NCBI RefSeq assembly: GCF_017876295.1
Contig: NZ_JAGINT010000001.1
Span: forward strand, 4,154,001-4,218,000
DNA: 64,000 bases
Source of the DNA: Kribbella aluminosa
GTDB lineage: Bacteria > Actinomycetota > Actinomycetes > Propionibacteriales > Kribbellaceae
Reading direction: 5' to 3'
Numbering within the stretch: position 1 is the first letter of the stretch; every line of letters begins with the position of its first letter. Positions 8,653-15,930 of this stretch are shown piece after piece. Both the position numbers and the translations under genes were made by a program. The notes below the pieces were generated by a model. It had not been told where the DNA came from. It saw only the letters and a list, made by a program, of their open reading frames with translations, and did not search any database.

Positions 8653-9351
8653 ATGGCCACATTTCTGTTGGTACACGGCGCCTGGCACAGCGGGCAGAGC
8701 TGGGACCGGGTGGTCCCGCTGCTGGAATCGGCCGGGCACCGGGTGCTCGCGCCGTCGCTGACCGGTTACGGCGACAAGGCACACCTGCTCGGCCCCGAGG
8801 TCGGGCTCGGTACCCACGTTGACGACGTTGCCGGCCTGATCGAAAGCGAACGTCTCGACGATGTCGTGCTCGTTGGCCACAGCTACGCCGGGCTGGTCAT
8901 ATCGGGGGTTGCCCACCGGGTCCCGGAGCGCATCGCACAGCTGGTGTTCCTCGACGCGATGGTTCCCGAAGACGGCGAAACCGCGGTCGATGTCCTTCCG
9001 GTCACCAAACAGCTCATCGATGTCGCTGTCGACGGCTGGCGGGTTCCGCCGATGCCGGAGCAGCCGCCGCCGCTCGGCTTGTTCGGAGTCACCGATCCCA
9101 CGGACGTCGCCTGGTTGCGCTCGATGCTGTCGGACCACCCGGTGCGGTGTCTCGAGGAGCCGGTCCGGCTGGACGACCCGGCGGCGCGGGCGATCCCGCG
9201 TACGCACATCCACTGCGTCGCGGGGCGGCCGGCGGGCATCATTCGGCGTGCCGTCCCGGCAGGCGAGCGGGTGCGGGAGCTGCCGACCGGCCATGACTGC
9301 ATGATCACCATGCCCGTCGAACTCGCCGGGCTACTGCTCGAGGCAGCCTAG
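8653..9351 (+). CDS. Alpha/beta hydrolase (EstC-like), HxlR-linked
   Basis: A 232-residue alpha/beta hydrolase with a strong ribosome site (GAGGAGG) about 9 bp before ATG 8653. It begins FLLVHGAWHSGQSWD (HG oxyanion motif) and has the elbow VGHSYAG (GxSxG), with the C-terminal His in LPTGHDCMI. This architecture matches the EstC/pyrethroid-esterase-like group. It is divergent from the HxlR regulator, the usual layout for a detoxification enzyme induced by its substrate. The exact ester substrate is not evident. Confidence 0.8.
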   Translation: MATFLLVHGAWHSGQSWDRVVPLLESAGHRVLAPSLTGYGDKAHLLGPEVGLGTHVDDVAGLIESERLDDVVLVGHSYAGLVISGVAHRVPERIAQLVFLDAMVPEDGETAVDVLPVTKQLIDVAVDGWRVPPMPEQPPPLGLFGVTDPTDVAWLRSMLSDHPVRCLEEPVRLDDPAARAIPRTHIHCVAGRPAGIIRRAVPAGERVRELPTGHDCMITMPVELAGLLLEAA

Positions 9352-9373
9352 TCATCGCCGAGGCCGGCCCCGG

Positions 9374-9406
9374 TTGACGCGCAGTAGGTCGGGAAATCTG
9401 ATAGAC
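9374..9406 (+). promoter_or_regulatory. Possible sigma-70 promoter of the pyroglutamyl-peptidase-like gene
   Basis: TTGACG at 9374-9379 is a good -35 element, and an AT-richer stretch CTGATAGACA at about 9398-9407 could give a -10 with an 18-19 bp spacer. The ATG at 9415 follows closely, so the leader would be very short. The -10 choice is uncertain. Confidence 0.35.
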
Positions 9407-9414
9407 ACGCCTCT

Positions 9415-10734
9415 ATGAGACTCCGCCCCAGCTCATTTCATCGTTCGTTGGTTGCCGGTGCGTTGGCGTTGACGGCTGTGCTGTCCGGTGTGCCGGTCGC
9501 GCAGGCGGTGCCTGATGCAGCGGCGGTGTTTCGGGGCGGGCCGGTTACCGGGTGTCTGGATCACTCGGTTGTGGGGACGGTTGAGGAGCAGCGGCTCAGC
9601 AGGGGCATCGACGGTGGGCCGTCGGTGCCGGCGGAGATCTTGCGGCGGTCGGGGTTCGATCGGCAGGTGGCCCTGTTCGGGCAGTTGCTGTGCCGGGTGC
9701 CCAATCGCCAGGCGGCCGGGGCGCTCGTACGGGCGCAGGGCGAGGCGCTGTGGCGTGCGGCGACGTACCGGGCGCAGCACGCACCGAGTGATGCCGAGGC
9801 GCTCCCCTCGACCGATGACCGCGGGCTGTACTGGGCTCGGATCTCCATGGCGCTCGCAGTGCGCCAGTGGCAACCTGCGTTCGGACTCGGTACGGCGGAG
9901 CGCGCCGAGCTGATGCGCTCCTTCGAGTACTCGTCCCGCGGTATCACCAGTACCCGCTTCACTCCGGGCGTCCGGAAGCTCCTCGTCACCGGGTTCGACC
10001 CGTTCACGCTGGACGCGGACATCCGGATCGGCAACCCGTCCGGCGCGAACGCGCTCACGCTCGACGGGCGGCGCTGGAAGGTCAACGGCACGACGTACGA
10101 GATCCAGACCGTGGTCTTCCCGGTGCGCTACCCGGACTTCGACCAGAACATGGTCGAGAATGCTCTCGCGCCGCATTACCACCCGGGACCGCAGCGCGCC
10201 GACCTGGTGATGACCGCGAGCCAGGGCCACGTCGGGATCTTCGATCTCGAGGTGTTCAACGGGCGGCGGCGATCCGTCAGCTCGATCGGCGACAACAACA
10301 ACCTCTGGGGCGGCGGCACGATCAGCGCCCCGGTCGTCTCCCCCAGCATGCCGGCCGGCCCGGAGTGGATCACGTCCAGCCTGCCGCTGGCGCGGATGGC
10401 CCAGGCCGACGTCGGGCCGTTCCGCACCCGCGTCAACACGTCCGTCCTCGAGATCCCCGCCGGTGAGACCACGCCCGTACGGCGGCCGGACGGGCCGACC
10501 GCCGGATCGATCGCGTCCGAAGGTACCGGCGGCGGCTACCTCTCCAATGAAGTTGCCTACCGCAACACTCTGCAGCGCGACCTGCTCGACCCGTCGATGC
10601 CGGCCGGTCACCTGCACGTACCGGTGCTGACCTTCGGCCTGACGAACAAGACCGCGATCACGGACCCGACGTACGAGGCGAACCGGGACGCGATCGTCGC
10701 CGGCGCTCACGCGGTGCTTCGCGCTGCGCTGTGA
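9415..10734 (+). CDS. Secreted pyroglutamyl-peptidase-like protein with Ser at the catalytic Cys position
   Basis: A 439-residue protein with a Sec signal peptide (RR/KR-poor n-region, hydrophobic 12-26, cleavage near VAQA/VP at about 31). After about 150 residues without a recognisable family comes a pyroglutamyl peptidase I-like domain: KLLVTGFDPF (188-197, the family opening), NPSGANAL, LEVFNG with Glu279 at the usual catalytic Glu, GGGYLSNEVAYR (373-383) and GHLHVPVL with His401. In peptidase I (C15) the motif is (F/Y)(V/L)CN; here Cys is replaced by Ser377. Whether it is an active serine variant or inactive is open. Typical C15 enzymes are cytosolic and about 215 residues, so secretion and size are unusual. 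Confidence 0.65.
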   Translation: MRLRPSSFHRSLVAGALALTAVLSGVPVAQAVPDAAAVFRGGPVTGCLDHSVVGTVEEQRLSRGIDGGPSVPAEILRRSGFDRQVALFGQLLCRVPNRQAAGALVRAQGEALWRAATYRAQHAPSDAEALPSTDDRGLYWARISMALAVRQWQPAFGLGTAERAELMRSFEYSSRGITSTRFTPGVRKLLVTGFDPFTLDADIRIGNPSGANALTLDGRRWKVNGTTYEIQTVVFPVRYPDFDQNMVENALAPHYHPGPQRADLVMTASQGHVGIFDLEVFNGRRRSVSSIGDNNNLWGGGTISAPVVSPSMPAGPEWITSSLPLARMAQADVGPFRTRVNTSVLEIPAGETTPVRRPDGPTAGSIASEGTGGGYLSNEVAYRNTLQRDLLDPSMPAGHLHVPVLTFGLTNKTAITDPTYEANRDAIVAGAHAVLRAAL

Positions 10735-10770
10735 TCAGAATAGTGGTCATGTGATCACTATTCTGATCAC
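10731..10770. terminator. Inverted repeat holding the stop codons of two convergent genes
   Basis: Arms GTGATCAGAATAGTGGTCA (10731-10749) and TGATCACTATTCTGATCAC (10752-10770) are complementary except at one position. The left arm contains the TGA of the pyroglutamyl-peptidase-like gene. The right arm contains, on the minus strand, the TGA of the Gfo/Idh remnant. It is AT-rich and lacks a long U tract. A bidirectional terminator is the simplest reading; an operator is the alternative. Confidence 0.55.
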
Positions 10771-11372
10771 AGATTGAGGATCTCGGCGGTCCGGACCGGC
10801 AGCCCGTTGTCGAACGATCGATCGGCCGCCAGCCCGGTCACCAGCACCAGCGCCGCTTGTCGCGCGTCGGCGATCGAAGCCCCGTCGGTCGGCTCGTCGT
10901 CCAGCATCGCGGCCAGGACCCGTGGATCCGCGCCCCCGTGGCCCTCATGGTCGTGGTCGACGGTGTGTGATCGATCGGCGGCGACCAGAACGGCCGCAGC
11001 GTGCTGACCGTAAATGTCGACTCTTCGACATTCATCTCCAGCCGGCCACCCGACCCGTTGAACATCACCCGGCAGCCCTCGAACGGTGCGTACGCCGTCA
11101 GGTGGTACATCATCGTGGCGCCGGTGTCGTACGTGACCAGCACGGCCATATCGTCCTCGATCGACACCCTGGGCGCGAACACGTTCCGGTCACGGTAGTA
11201 CCCGTCCTCCCCCTCGGCGTCCAGGCACAGCTCCCGCATCGTCGCGTTATCGCTCAGCTGCAACGCGAACGGATCGTCCGCCGCGACCGCGGATCCGTGC
11301 GCGCGCTGGTAGTCCCGCGCGTACCCGCGTCGGTCGTCATCGGCTTCTCGCAGATCACCCGTGCCCCGGCCC
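10767..11372 (-). pseudogene. Gfo/Idh/MocA oxidoreductase remnant (frameshifted, N-terminus lost)
   Basis: Three minus-strand frames must be joined to read this protein. VICEKPMTTDA (about 11343-11310) is the EKP active-site motif of NAD(P)-dependent Gfo/Idh enzymes. The middle section (about 11330-10965; MELxA-like residues LCLDAEGEDGYYRD, then YDTGATMMYHLTAYAPFEG) is the substrate domain. The last section (about 10960-10767; GHGGADPRVLAAMLDDEP to TAEILNL) is a normal C-terminus with stop. There are therefore at least two frameshifts, and the N-terminal Rossmann strand is missing, replaced by permease sequence. It is nonfunctional. Confidence 0.75.
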
Positions 11373-11660
11373 CCGTGCGGCAGGAACAGCGTCGCGGACA
11401 CCAGCCCGAGGCAGAACCCACGCCCCGGGAACCGGGTGCGCGCGAGGACATATCCCGCGCAGGAAGTGACTACTAAACTGATCACTACCCTCCCGGCGGT
11501 GATCAGTATTGTGTTCATGAAGTACCGGCTGAACGATGCCTCCCGCCAAGCAGTCAGGTAGTTCGACCAGAGGAAGTGCGAGCGCACTCCCGAGCGCCCA
11601 GAACAACAGATACAGCCACGCCAGCCCGCTGACCAGCAGCCCCCAACCTGCTCAGGCCCA
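11373..11660 (-). pseudogene. Sugar ABC-transporter permease remnant (MalG type)
   Basis: On the minus strand a hydrophobic N-terminus (LLVSGLAWLYLLFWALGS) is followed, after a frameshift near 11580, by WSNYLTAWREASFSRYFMNT and ILITAGRVVISLVVTSCAGY, then LARTRFPGRG and LVSATLFLP. This is the first third of a carbohydrate ABC permease: first helix, periplasmic loop, second helix. The sequence then runs straight into the Gfo/Idh remnant near 11365, so a deletion fused the two. The original locus was probably a sugar transporter/oxidoreductase operon. Confidence 0.7.
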
Positions 11661-11768
11661 TGCGTTCGCCGCCTGTACGACGTACTCGTTGCCCTCGACA
11701 AACACACTTCCAGCCCGACGACTTCACCGGCGTACTGCGGGACTGCGGCAACCGGAGCAACCTCCGAG

Positions 11769-12105
11769 ATGCGTGGCTCCGGCTGGGAGCACGTCGTCGC
11801 CAGCCCGAACGCCGAACGCGCCTGTGCCCTCGACACCATCGCCGAACTCTCCGACCTCACCGCCAGCCGCATCAACGTCATCGCCGGCCACACCGGCGCC
11901 GAGGCCGTCCTGCGCGGCCTCCAACCCCACCCCGACGGCTCCCTCACCCTCGCACCCACCCAGTTGCTGCAGGCAACATAACCCTCCGCAACCTGCTCTT
12001 CCGCGGCCACGAGATCGATCTCACCGCCACCGCCGACACCCACCACCTCACCGTCGACGGCCGTCCCCTACCGCCCGCCACGACCCCTCGCCGTACCCGC
12101 CCGCT
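11769..12105 (+). pseudogene. Possible glycoside-hydrolase C-terminal remnant
   Basis: An open stretch from ATG 11769 reads ERACALDTIAELSDLTASRI, INVIAGHTGAEAVLRGL and then PHPDGSLTLAPTQLLQA. A frame change near 11970 continues with TLRNLLFRGHEIDLTA and HHLTVDGRPLPP. The order (AGAEA-like loop, 'P.pDG.L.L.PT', 'LRNL.yRG..IDl', 'VDG') resembles the C-terminal beta domain of glycosidases or phosphorylases of sugar-catabolic operons. That fits the neighbouring permease and Gfo/Idh remnants. Recognition is weak and the fragment is too short for a firm family call. Confidence 0.3.
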
Positions 12106-12109
12106 GACC

Positions 12110-12778
12110 TCAGCTGGACAGGATCGTGGCGATCGCTTCGACCACGGACTCGACATGGTGGTCGGCGACAGGCGTGTCGGTTGCGTTGTGGTCACCGACG
12201 CGGATCGTGCGCAGCCCGGCCGCGATCCCGCCGGCGATGTCGTACGACGGGTGGTCGCCGACCATCCAGCCGCCCTCCAGCGTGGCGCCGGTACGCTCGG
12301 CGACCAGCTCGAAGATCCGCGGGTCGGGCTTGCGTACGCCGACCGCGCCCGAGACGCACGCATAGTCGACGGCCTTGTCGATCTGCGTGTACTCCAGCTT
12401 CAGGTCCTGCTGCGCCGGGTCCCCGTTCGTCACCACGGCCACCCGCCAGCCGGCCGAGCGCAGCGAAGCCAGCCCGTCCAGGACAGCCGGCCGTACCCAT
12501 GTGAACAGCGGATGCTCCTCGTCGTACGACGCGACCAGATCGTCCACCGATGCCGCGATCCCGAACCGCTCCCGCGCCATCGAGAACAACTCCGCCCGCG
12601 GCCGGAACCCACCGTTGTCATGAGCAACGAACCACTCGAGCGCCGTCTCGTGCAGCCCCTGAAGCTCCACCCACCACCGGGCCCACCGCAAGAACGCACC
12701 GTTGCGATCGATCAACGTGTTGTCCAAGTCGAAACAGGCCAACCGCGCAGTGCGAACCTGTTGCTTGAGCAGCGCCAT
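12110..12778 (-). CDS. HAD-superfamily hydrolase
   Basis: A 222-residue HAD phosphatase starting at ATG 12778. Motif I is CFDLDNTLID (nucleophile and acid Asp), motif II VVTNG, motif III the Lys in VRKPDPRIF, motif IV MVGDHPSYDIAGG. The helical cap lies between motifs I and II, as in the YjjG/phosphoglycolate-phosphatase-like group. The gene is intact although it sits between two degraded regions. A longer reading upstream to 13087 exists but would add Arg-rich sequence across a hairpin and is not supported. The substrate is unknown; small phosphate esters are usual. Confidence 0.85.
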   Translation of the reverse strand: MALLKQQVRTARLACFDLDNTLIDRNGAFLRWARWWVELQGLHETALEWFVAHDNGGFRPRAELFSMARERFGIAASVDDLVASYDEEHPLFTWVRPAVLDGLASLRSAGWRVAVVTNGDPAQQDLKLEYTQIDKAVDYACVSGAVGVRKPDPRIFELVAERTGATLEGGWMVGDHPSYDIAGGIAAGLRTIRVGDHNATDTPVADHHVESVVEAIATILSS

Positions 12779-12857
12779 GGCAACCAAGGCTAACCGCAAC
12801 AGGACGTCACCGCTCCCCAATGCCTTGTGCACCGCCCCGTTCCCAGGGCCGAGGATC

Positions 12858-12912
12858 GGGGTTGGGGAGGATTGCTTTCCGGAACGGGAAGAAGGCCTCC
12901 CCAAGGCCCCGC
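12858..12912. repeat. Long GC-rich stem-loop between HAD gene and integrase remnant
   Basis: TTGGGGAGG (12863-12871) pairs perfectly with CCTCCCCAA (12897-12905). An outer CGGGG/CCCCG pair with a two-base bulge and an inner TTCC/GGAA-type pair extend the stem. No gene is read through it in a supported frame. It could be a transcription terminator, or an end of a lost mobile element given the integrase remnant that follows. Confidence 0.45.
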
Positions 12913-12964
12913 TCCTGGTCGTCCGAGTGTCGCTCCAGGCGAACCGGACACCCCGGCGTTCACG

Positions 12965-13295
12965 CGACCTGCGCCGCCGCACTGGCCACCGTGCGGATGC
13001 TCGATGACGACGCCCGCCGCGCCGATGCCTCCCGAGTCCGCGGCTACCTGATTTGGCTGGACACCGCCAACGCCGGTGGCGACCCATTCAGCCAGGCCAC
13101 GCCGGCGACGGTGCCGTGCGGTGCGGTGCGGTGCGGTGCTACCAGCAGACTGTCGCCAACTGCAAACTGTCCACCATCAACACCACCCTCGCCGCGATCG
13201 GCGATCTCTACCTGCGCCTCGGCCTCGGTGCGTACAGCGACTATCACCTCATCAGGGTTGCCGAGGCCGGCCCGGTCCGTCGCCGTCCGGAGTAA
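12965..13295 (+). pseudogene. Tyrosine recombinase/integrase N-terminal remnant, frameshifted at a GGTGC repeat
   Basis: Two short coding stretches lie in different frames. First, RMLDDDARRADASRVRGYL then IWLDTANAGGDPF resembles the SAM-like N-terminal domain ('tr.aY..dlr.yl.Wl') of phage-type integrases. Then ANCKLSTINTTLAAIGDLYL and RLGLG resembles the 'sp.Tin..laair.ly..lG' segment. The frame changes at a run of GGTGC pentamers (about 13118-13140). Removing one 5-bp unit puts the two parts in the same frame. No catalytic domain follows; the frame ends at 13295. It marks the left edge of the amidase island. Confidence 0.5.
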
Positions 13296-13311
13296 CAGCG
13301 AGGCAACAATC

Positions 13312-14082
13312 GTGGGTGATGATTCGGTGATGCCACCACTGAAGCCACCCCGCCGTGCCGAGGATCAGACCCGGCGTGTCCGGGACCTGCTCCGTGCTGA
13401 GATCGTCGCAGGCGGTTTCGGGGACCGATCGCTCCCCTCCGAGGAGGAGTTGCGGCTGGAATTCGGGGTCCCGCGGGCGTCGGTGCGTCAGGCTCTTGAC
13501 CTGTTGCAGGCGGAGGGGTTGATCGAGCGGGTGCGTGGCCAAGGGACCTTCGTCGTCGGCCTGCACATCAACCACACCATGGGTGAGCTTCACGGGGTCG
13601 AGGATCCTGCGGAGGACAGCGTCTGGAACGGGCGCATGAGGGCGGGTCTGGTCGACTGGCGCGATGTCCCGGCGCCGCCGCCGGTCGCCCGGATGTTGCG
13701 CGTCCCGCCGGGCACGACCCTCCTGCGCATCGATTACGTGGCGCACCTCGACGACATGGCCTTCGGCGGTGCCACGAACTACCTGACCTACCCGGAAGCC
13801 TCGGCGCTGCGTCCCGAGATGTTCCATGACGACTTCTACGCGCTGCTCCGGAAGGTTGGCATTCGACTCGAGGAGAGCGTCTTCCGGCTCGACGCGACGA
13901 CAGCAGACGAGTACGACGCCGAGCTCTACGGCATCAGCGAAGGCGACCCCATGGCCAGCATGGAGATGGTGTATTCGATCAACGGCCGTCCGGTCGACGC
14001 GGCATTCGGTCGGAGTTGGGGGACCAAGGCGACGTTCCTCTCCAGGGCGGTCCACGTGGCGGCGAAACCTGGCGGAGCCTGA
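13312..14082 (+). CDS. GntR-family regulator with UTRA domain (first of two paralogues)
   Basis: A 256-residue regulator. The GntR wHTH is at about 22-85: LPSEEELRLEFGVPRASVRQ, then LIERVRGQGTFV as the wing. A UTRA/chorismate-lyase-like ligand domain follows (LRIDYVAHLDDMAFGGATNY and the C-terminal MASMEMVYSINGRPVDAAFG). The start is uncertain: GTG 13312, GTG 13327 and ATG 13330 are all in frame. It sits 5' of a second GntR paralogue and the dipeptide-type ABC operon, which it probably controls. The frame is open upstream into the integrase remnant, which is taken as chance. Confidence 0.85.
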   Translation: MGDDSVMPPLKPPRRAEDQTRRVRDLLRAEIVAGGFGDRSLPSEEELRLEFGVPRASVRQALDLLQAEGLIERVRGQGTFVVGLHINHTMGELHGVEDPAEDSVWNGRMRAGLVDWRDVPAPPPVARMLRVPPGTTLLRIDYVAHLDDMAFGGATNYLTYPEASALRPEMFHDDFYALLRKVGIRLEESVFRLDATTADEYDAELYGISEGDPMASMEMVYSINGRPVDAAFGRSWGTKATFLSRAVHVAAKPGGA

Positions 14083-14091
14083 TCGATTCTC

Positions 14092-14170
14092 GGCGTTACG
14101 CAGCGTCTCGGGCTCGATCTGAGCGTGGAATCAGTCCTCGATCACGGCGAAACTTTGGCGTTACGCGGCG
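14092..14170. repeat. Two direct repeats between the GntR genes
   Basis: GGCGTTACGCAGCG (14092-14105) and GGCGTTACGCGGCG (14157-14170) differ at one base and lie 65 bp apart in the 127-bp gap before the second GntR gene. GGCGAAAC also recurs around them. A regulator-binding array for the GntR proteins is plausible; there is no other support. Confidence 0.4.
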
Positions 14171-14209
14171 CGACTGTGGGCGAAACGGCGTCTCTTCACG
14201 CTTCTGGGC

Positions 14210-14989
14210 ATGAACGTCACGACCTCTCGTGGACGCCGCGAGGCACGGAGTCAGGCCCCGCGCTGGCTCCGTGACGAACTGCGCGCCGAGGTCCTGAGCG
14301 GCGGTTTCGCCGGCGGCCTGCTCCCTGTCGAGTCCGACCTGATGCGGATCTATTCGGTGCCACGTGCGGTCGTTCGCTCTGCGTTGGACCTGCTCCGGCG
14401 CGAGGGCCTGATCGAGCGGATCCAGGGCACCGGGACGCTGGCGGTCGCGCAGAAGCGGGCGGGGCGGCTCCTCGAATACCACGGCGTGATCGGGGACACC
14501 GCGACCATCCTGAACGGCGCCTCTAGCCGCGTGCTGGCGATGGAGGTGATGCCGATGCCCCGCATAGTCGCGCGGCATCTCGACGAGGCGCCGGGGACCG
14601 AATGCCTCCTCCTCGAGTACGTCGGTTACGTCTACGGCGAGTCCCTCGGGATCTACAGCAACTATCTGCGCTTCCCCGAAGCCGAGGCGGTGGCCAGCAC
14701 CGTCTTCTCGACCCACTTCTACAAGTTGCTCGAGGACGCCGGACTCGTCATCGGCGAGACCGACTTCCGGATCGAGGCACTCGTCGCTGACGACCTGGTC
14801 GCCACGCTCCTCGACGTCGAGGCCGGCGCACCGCTGATCGGCCTCGAGCAGGTCATCCGTGACCGCGAGGGCCGACCGTACGACTACGCAGTGCTGCGCA
14901 GTCGCGGTGACCGCATCTCGCTGATCTCCTCCGAGATCCGCGCCCAACTCCCCGCCACGCGACAGGACAACGGAGGTGAGCCGCGATGA
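14210..14989 (+). CDS. GntR-family regulator with UTRA-like domain (second paralogue)
   Basis: A 259-residue regulator starting at ATG 14210. The wHTH covers about 20-85 (LPVESDLMRIYSVPRAVVRS, LIERIQGTGTLAV). The ligand domain follows, with ECLLLEYVGYVYGESLGIYS and a terminal strand set LIGLEQVIRDREGRPYDYAV. It is clearly related to the preceding regulator (same NYLxxPEA and FYxLLxxxGxxIxExxFRxxA blocks). Its TGA overlaps the ATG of the permease gene by 4 bp, so it is the first gene of the transporter operon and is probably autoregulatory. Confidence 0.85.
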   Translation: MNVTTSRGRREARSQAPRWLRDELRAEVLSGGFAGGLLPVESDLMRIYSVPRAVVRSALDLLRREGLIERIQGTGTLAVAQKRAGRLLEYHGVIGDTATILNGASSRVLAMEVMPMPRIVARHLDEAPGTECLLLEYVGYVYGESLGIYSNYLRFPEAEAVASTVFSTHFYKLLEDAGLVIGETDFRIEALVADDLVATLLDVEAGAPLIGLEQVIRDREGRPYDYAVLRSRGDRISLISSEIRAQLPATRQDNGGEPR

Positions 14990-15930
14990 CCCGGTTCATG
15001 ATCAAGCGACTCGTCTACGCCGTGCCGATCCTGCTCGGCGTGGCCGTGATCGTCTTCGGAACAGTGAAGATCATCCCCGGCGACCCAGTCGCGTTGCTGG
15101 CTGGGATGAACTCGACGGAGGAGCAGAAGCAGGCGATCCGCTCCAGCCTCGGCCTTGACCAGAACGTCATCGTGCAGTTCTGGCGCTGGTTCAGCAATGC
15201 CGTCACCGGCGACCTGGGCACGAGCATCGCGCAGCATCGCCCGGCTGGCGGACTGGTGTTCTCCGCCTTCGGGAACACGCTGATCCTGGCGCTGTACGCC
15301 ATGGTGATTGCGCTGGTTCTCGGCGTTCTCCTGGGCTCGGTCGCCGCCCTCATGCCGAAGAGCTGGATCGGTAAGACCTGTTCGGCGATCAGCTCGATCG
15401 CCGTCTCGGCTCCGCAGTACTCCGTCGCGCTGCTCTTCATCATCTTCGTCGCCCTCGGCACCGGGGCCTTTCCGGTCTCGGGGATACACGGCAACAGCGG
15501 CAGGGGCCTCGTGGATCTGCTCTGGCACGGGTTCCTTCCAGCGTTGACGTCCGCGCTCGTGCCTGCGGGCATGATCGGGCGCGTCTTCCGGGCCTCCCTG
15601 CTCGATGCGCTCTCGATGGACTTCGTCGAGGCACTTCACGCCCGCGGACTCAGCAGGTACCGGGTTCTCGGGCACGCGATGCACAACACGTTGCCATCGC
15701 TGCTGACGATGGCGGGGCTGCAGGTCGGCTATCTCCTGGGTGGCGTGGTGTTCGTCGAGACCATCTTCAGTTGGCCCGGGCTCGGGCAGCTCCTCTTCAG
15801 CTCGATCTCCAACCGTGACCTGCCGGTCACCCAGGCCGGCGTCCTCGTCAGTGCCGCGGCCTTCGTGCTCGTCAACATCGTCGTCGACAGCGCCCATGCT
15901 CTCATCGACTCACGAGTGAGGACCGCATGA
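14986..15930 (+). CDS. Dipeptide/oligopeptide-type ABC transporter permease (DppB-like)
   Basis: A 314-residue inner-membrane protein with six predicted helices. The N-terminus (MIKRLVYAVPILLGVAVIVF) and the following IPGDPVALLAG are diagnostic of the DppB/OppB family. The EAA-type cytoplasmic loop is DFVEALHARGLSRYRVLGHA. It pairs with the DppC-like permease, whose start overlaps by 4 bp. In this context it would form the channel for an amide, peptide or ureido substrate. Intact, with a length normal for the family. Confidence 0.9.
   Translation: MTRFMIKRLVYAVPILLGVAVIVFGTVKIIPGDPVALLAGMNSTEEQKQAIRSSLGLDQNVIVQFWRWFSNAVTGDLGTSIAQHRPAGGLVFSAFGNTLILALYAMVIALVLGVLLGSVAALMPKSWIGKTCSAISSIAVSAPQYSVALLFIIFVALGTGAFPVSGIHGNSGRGLVDLLWHGFLPALTSALVPAGMIGRVFRASLLDALSMDFVEALHARGLSRYRVLGHAMHNTLPSLLTMAGLQVGYLLGGVVFVETIFSWPGLGQLLFSSISNRDLPVTQAGVLVSAAAFVLVNIVVDSAHALIDSRVRTA

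Noticed and set aside
10838..12046. 402-residue minus-strand frame as an intact gene
   Set aside because: It reads permease, oxidoreductase and non-coding segments in series; other frames are needed to recover the real protein ends.
12110..13087. N-terminal extension of the HAD protein
   Set aside because: The added residues are Arg-rich and run antisense through the stem-loop and integrase remnant; ATG 12778 gives a normal HAD start.
13118..13140. GGTGC pentamer run as a regulatory site
   Set aside because: It coincides with a frame change inside a degraded coding region, so slippage is a better explanation.
12820..14082. One long protein joining the integrase-like stretch to the first GntR regulator
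   Set aside because: The regulator has its own start codons and the two parts belong to unrelated families; the shared frame is probably chance.
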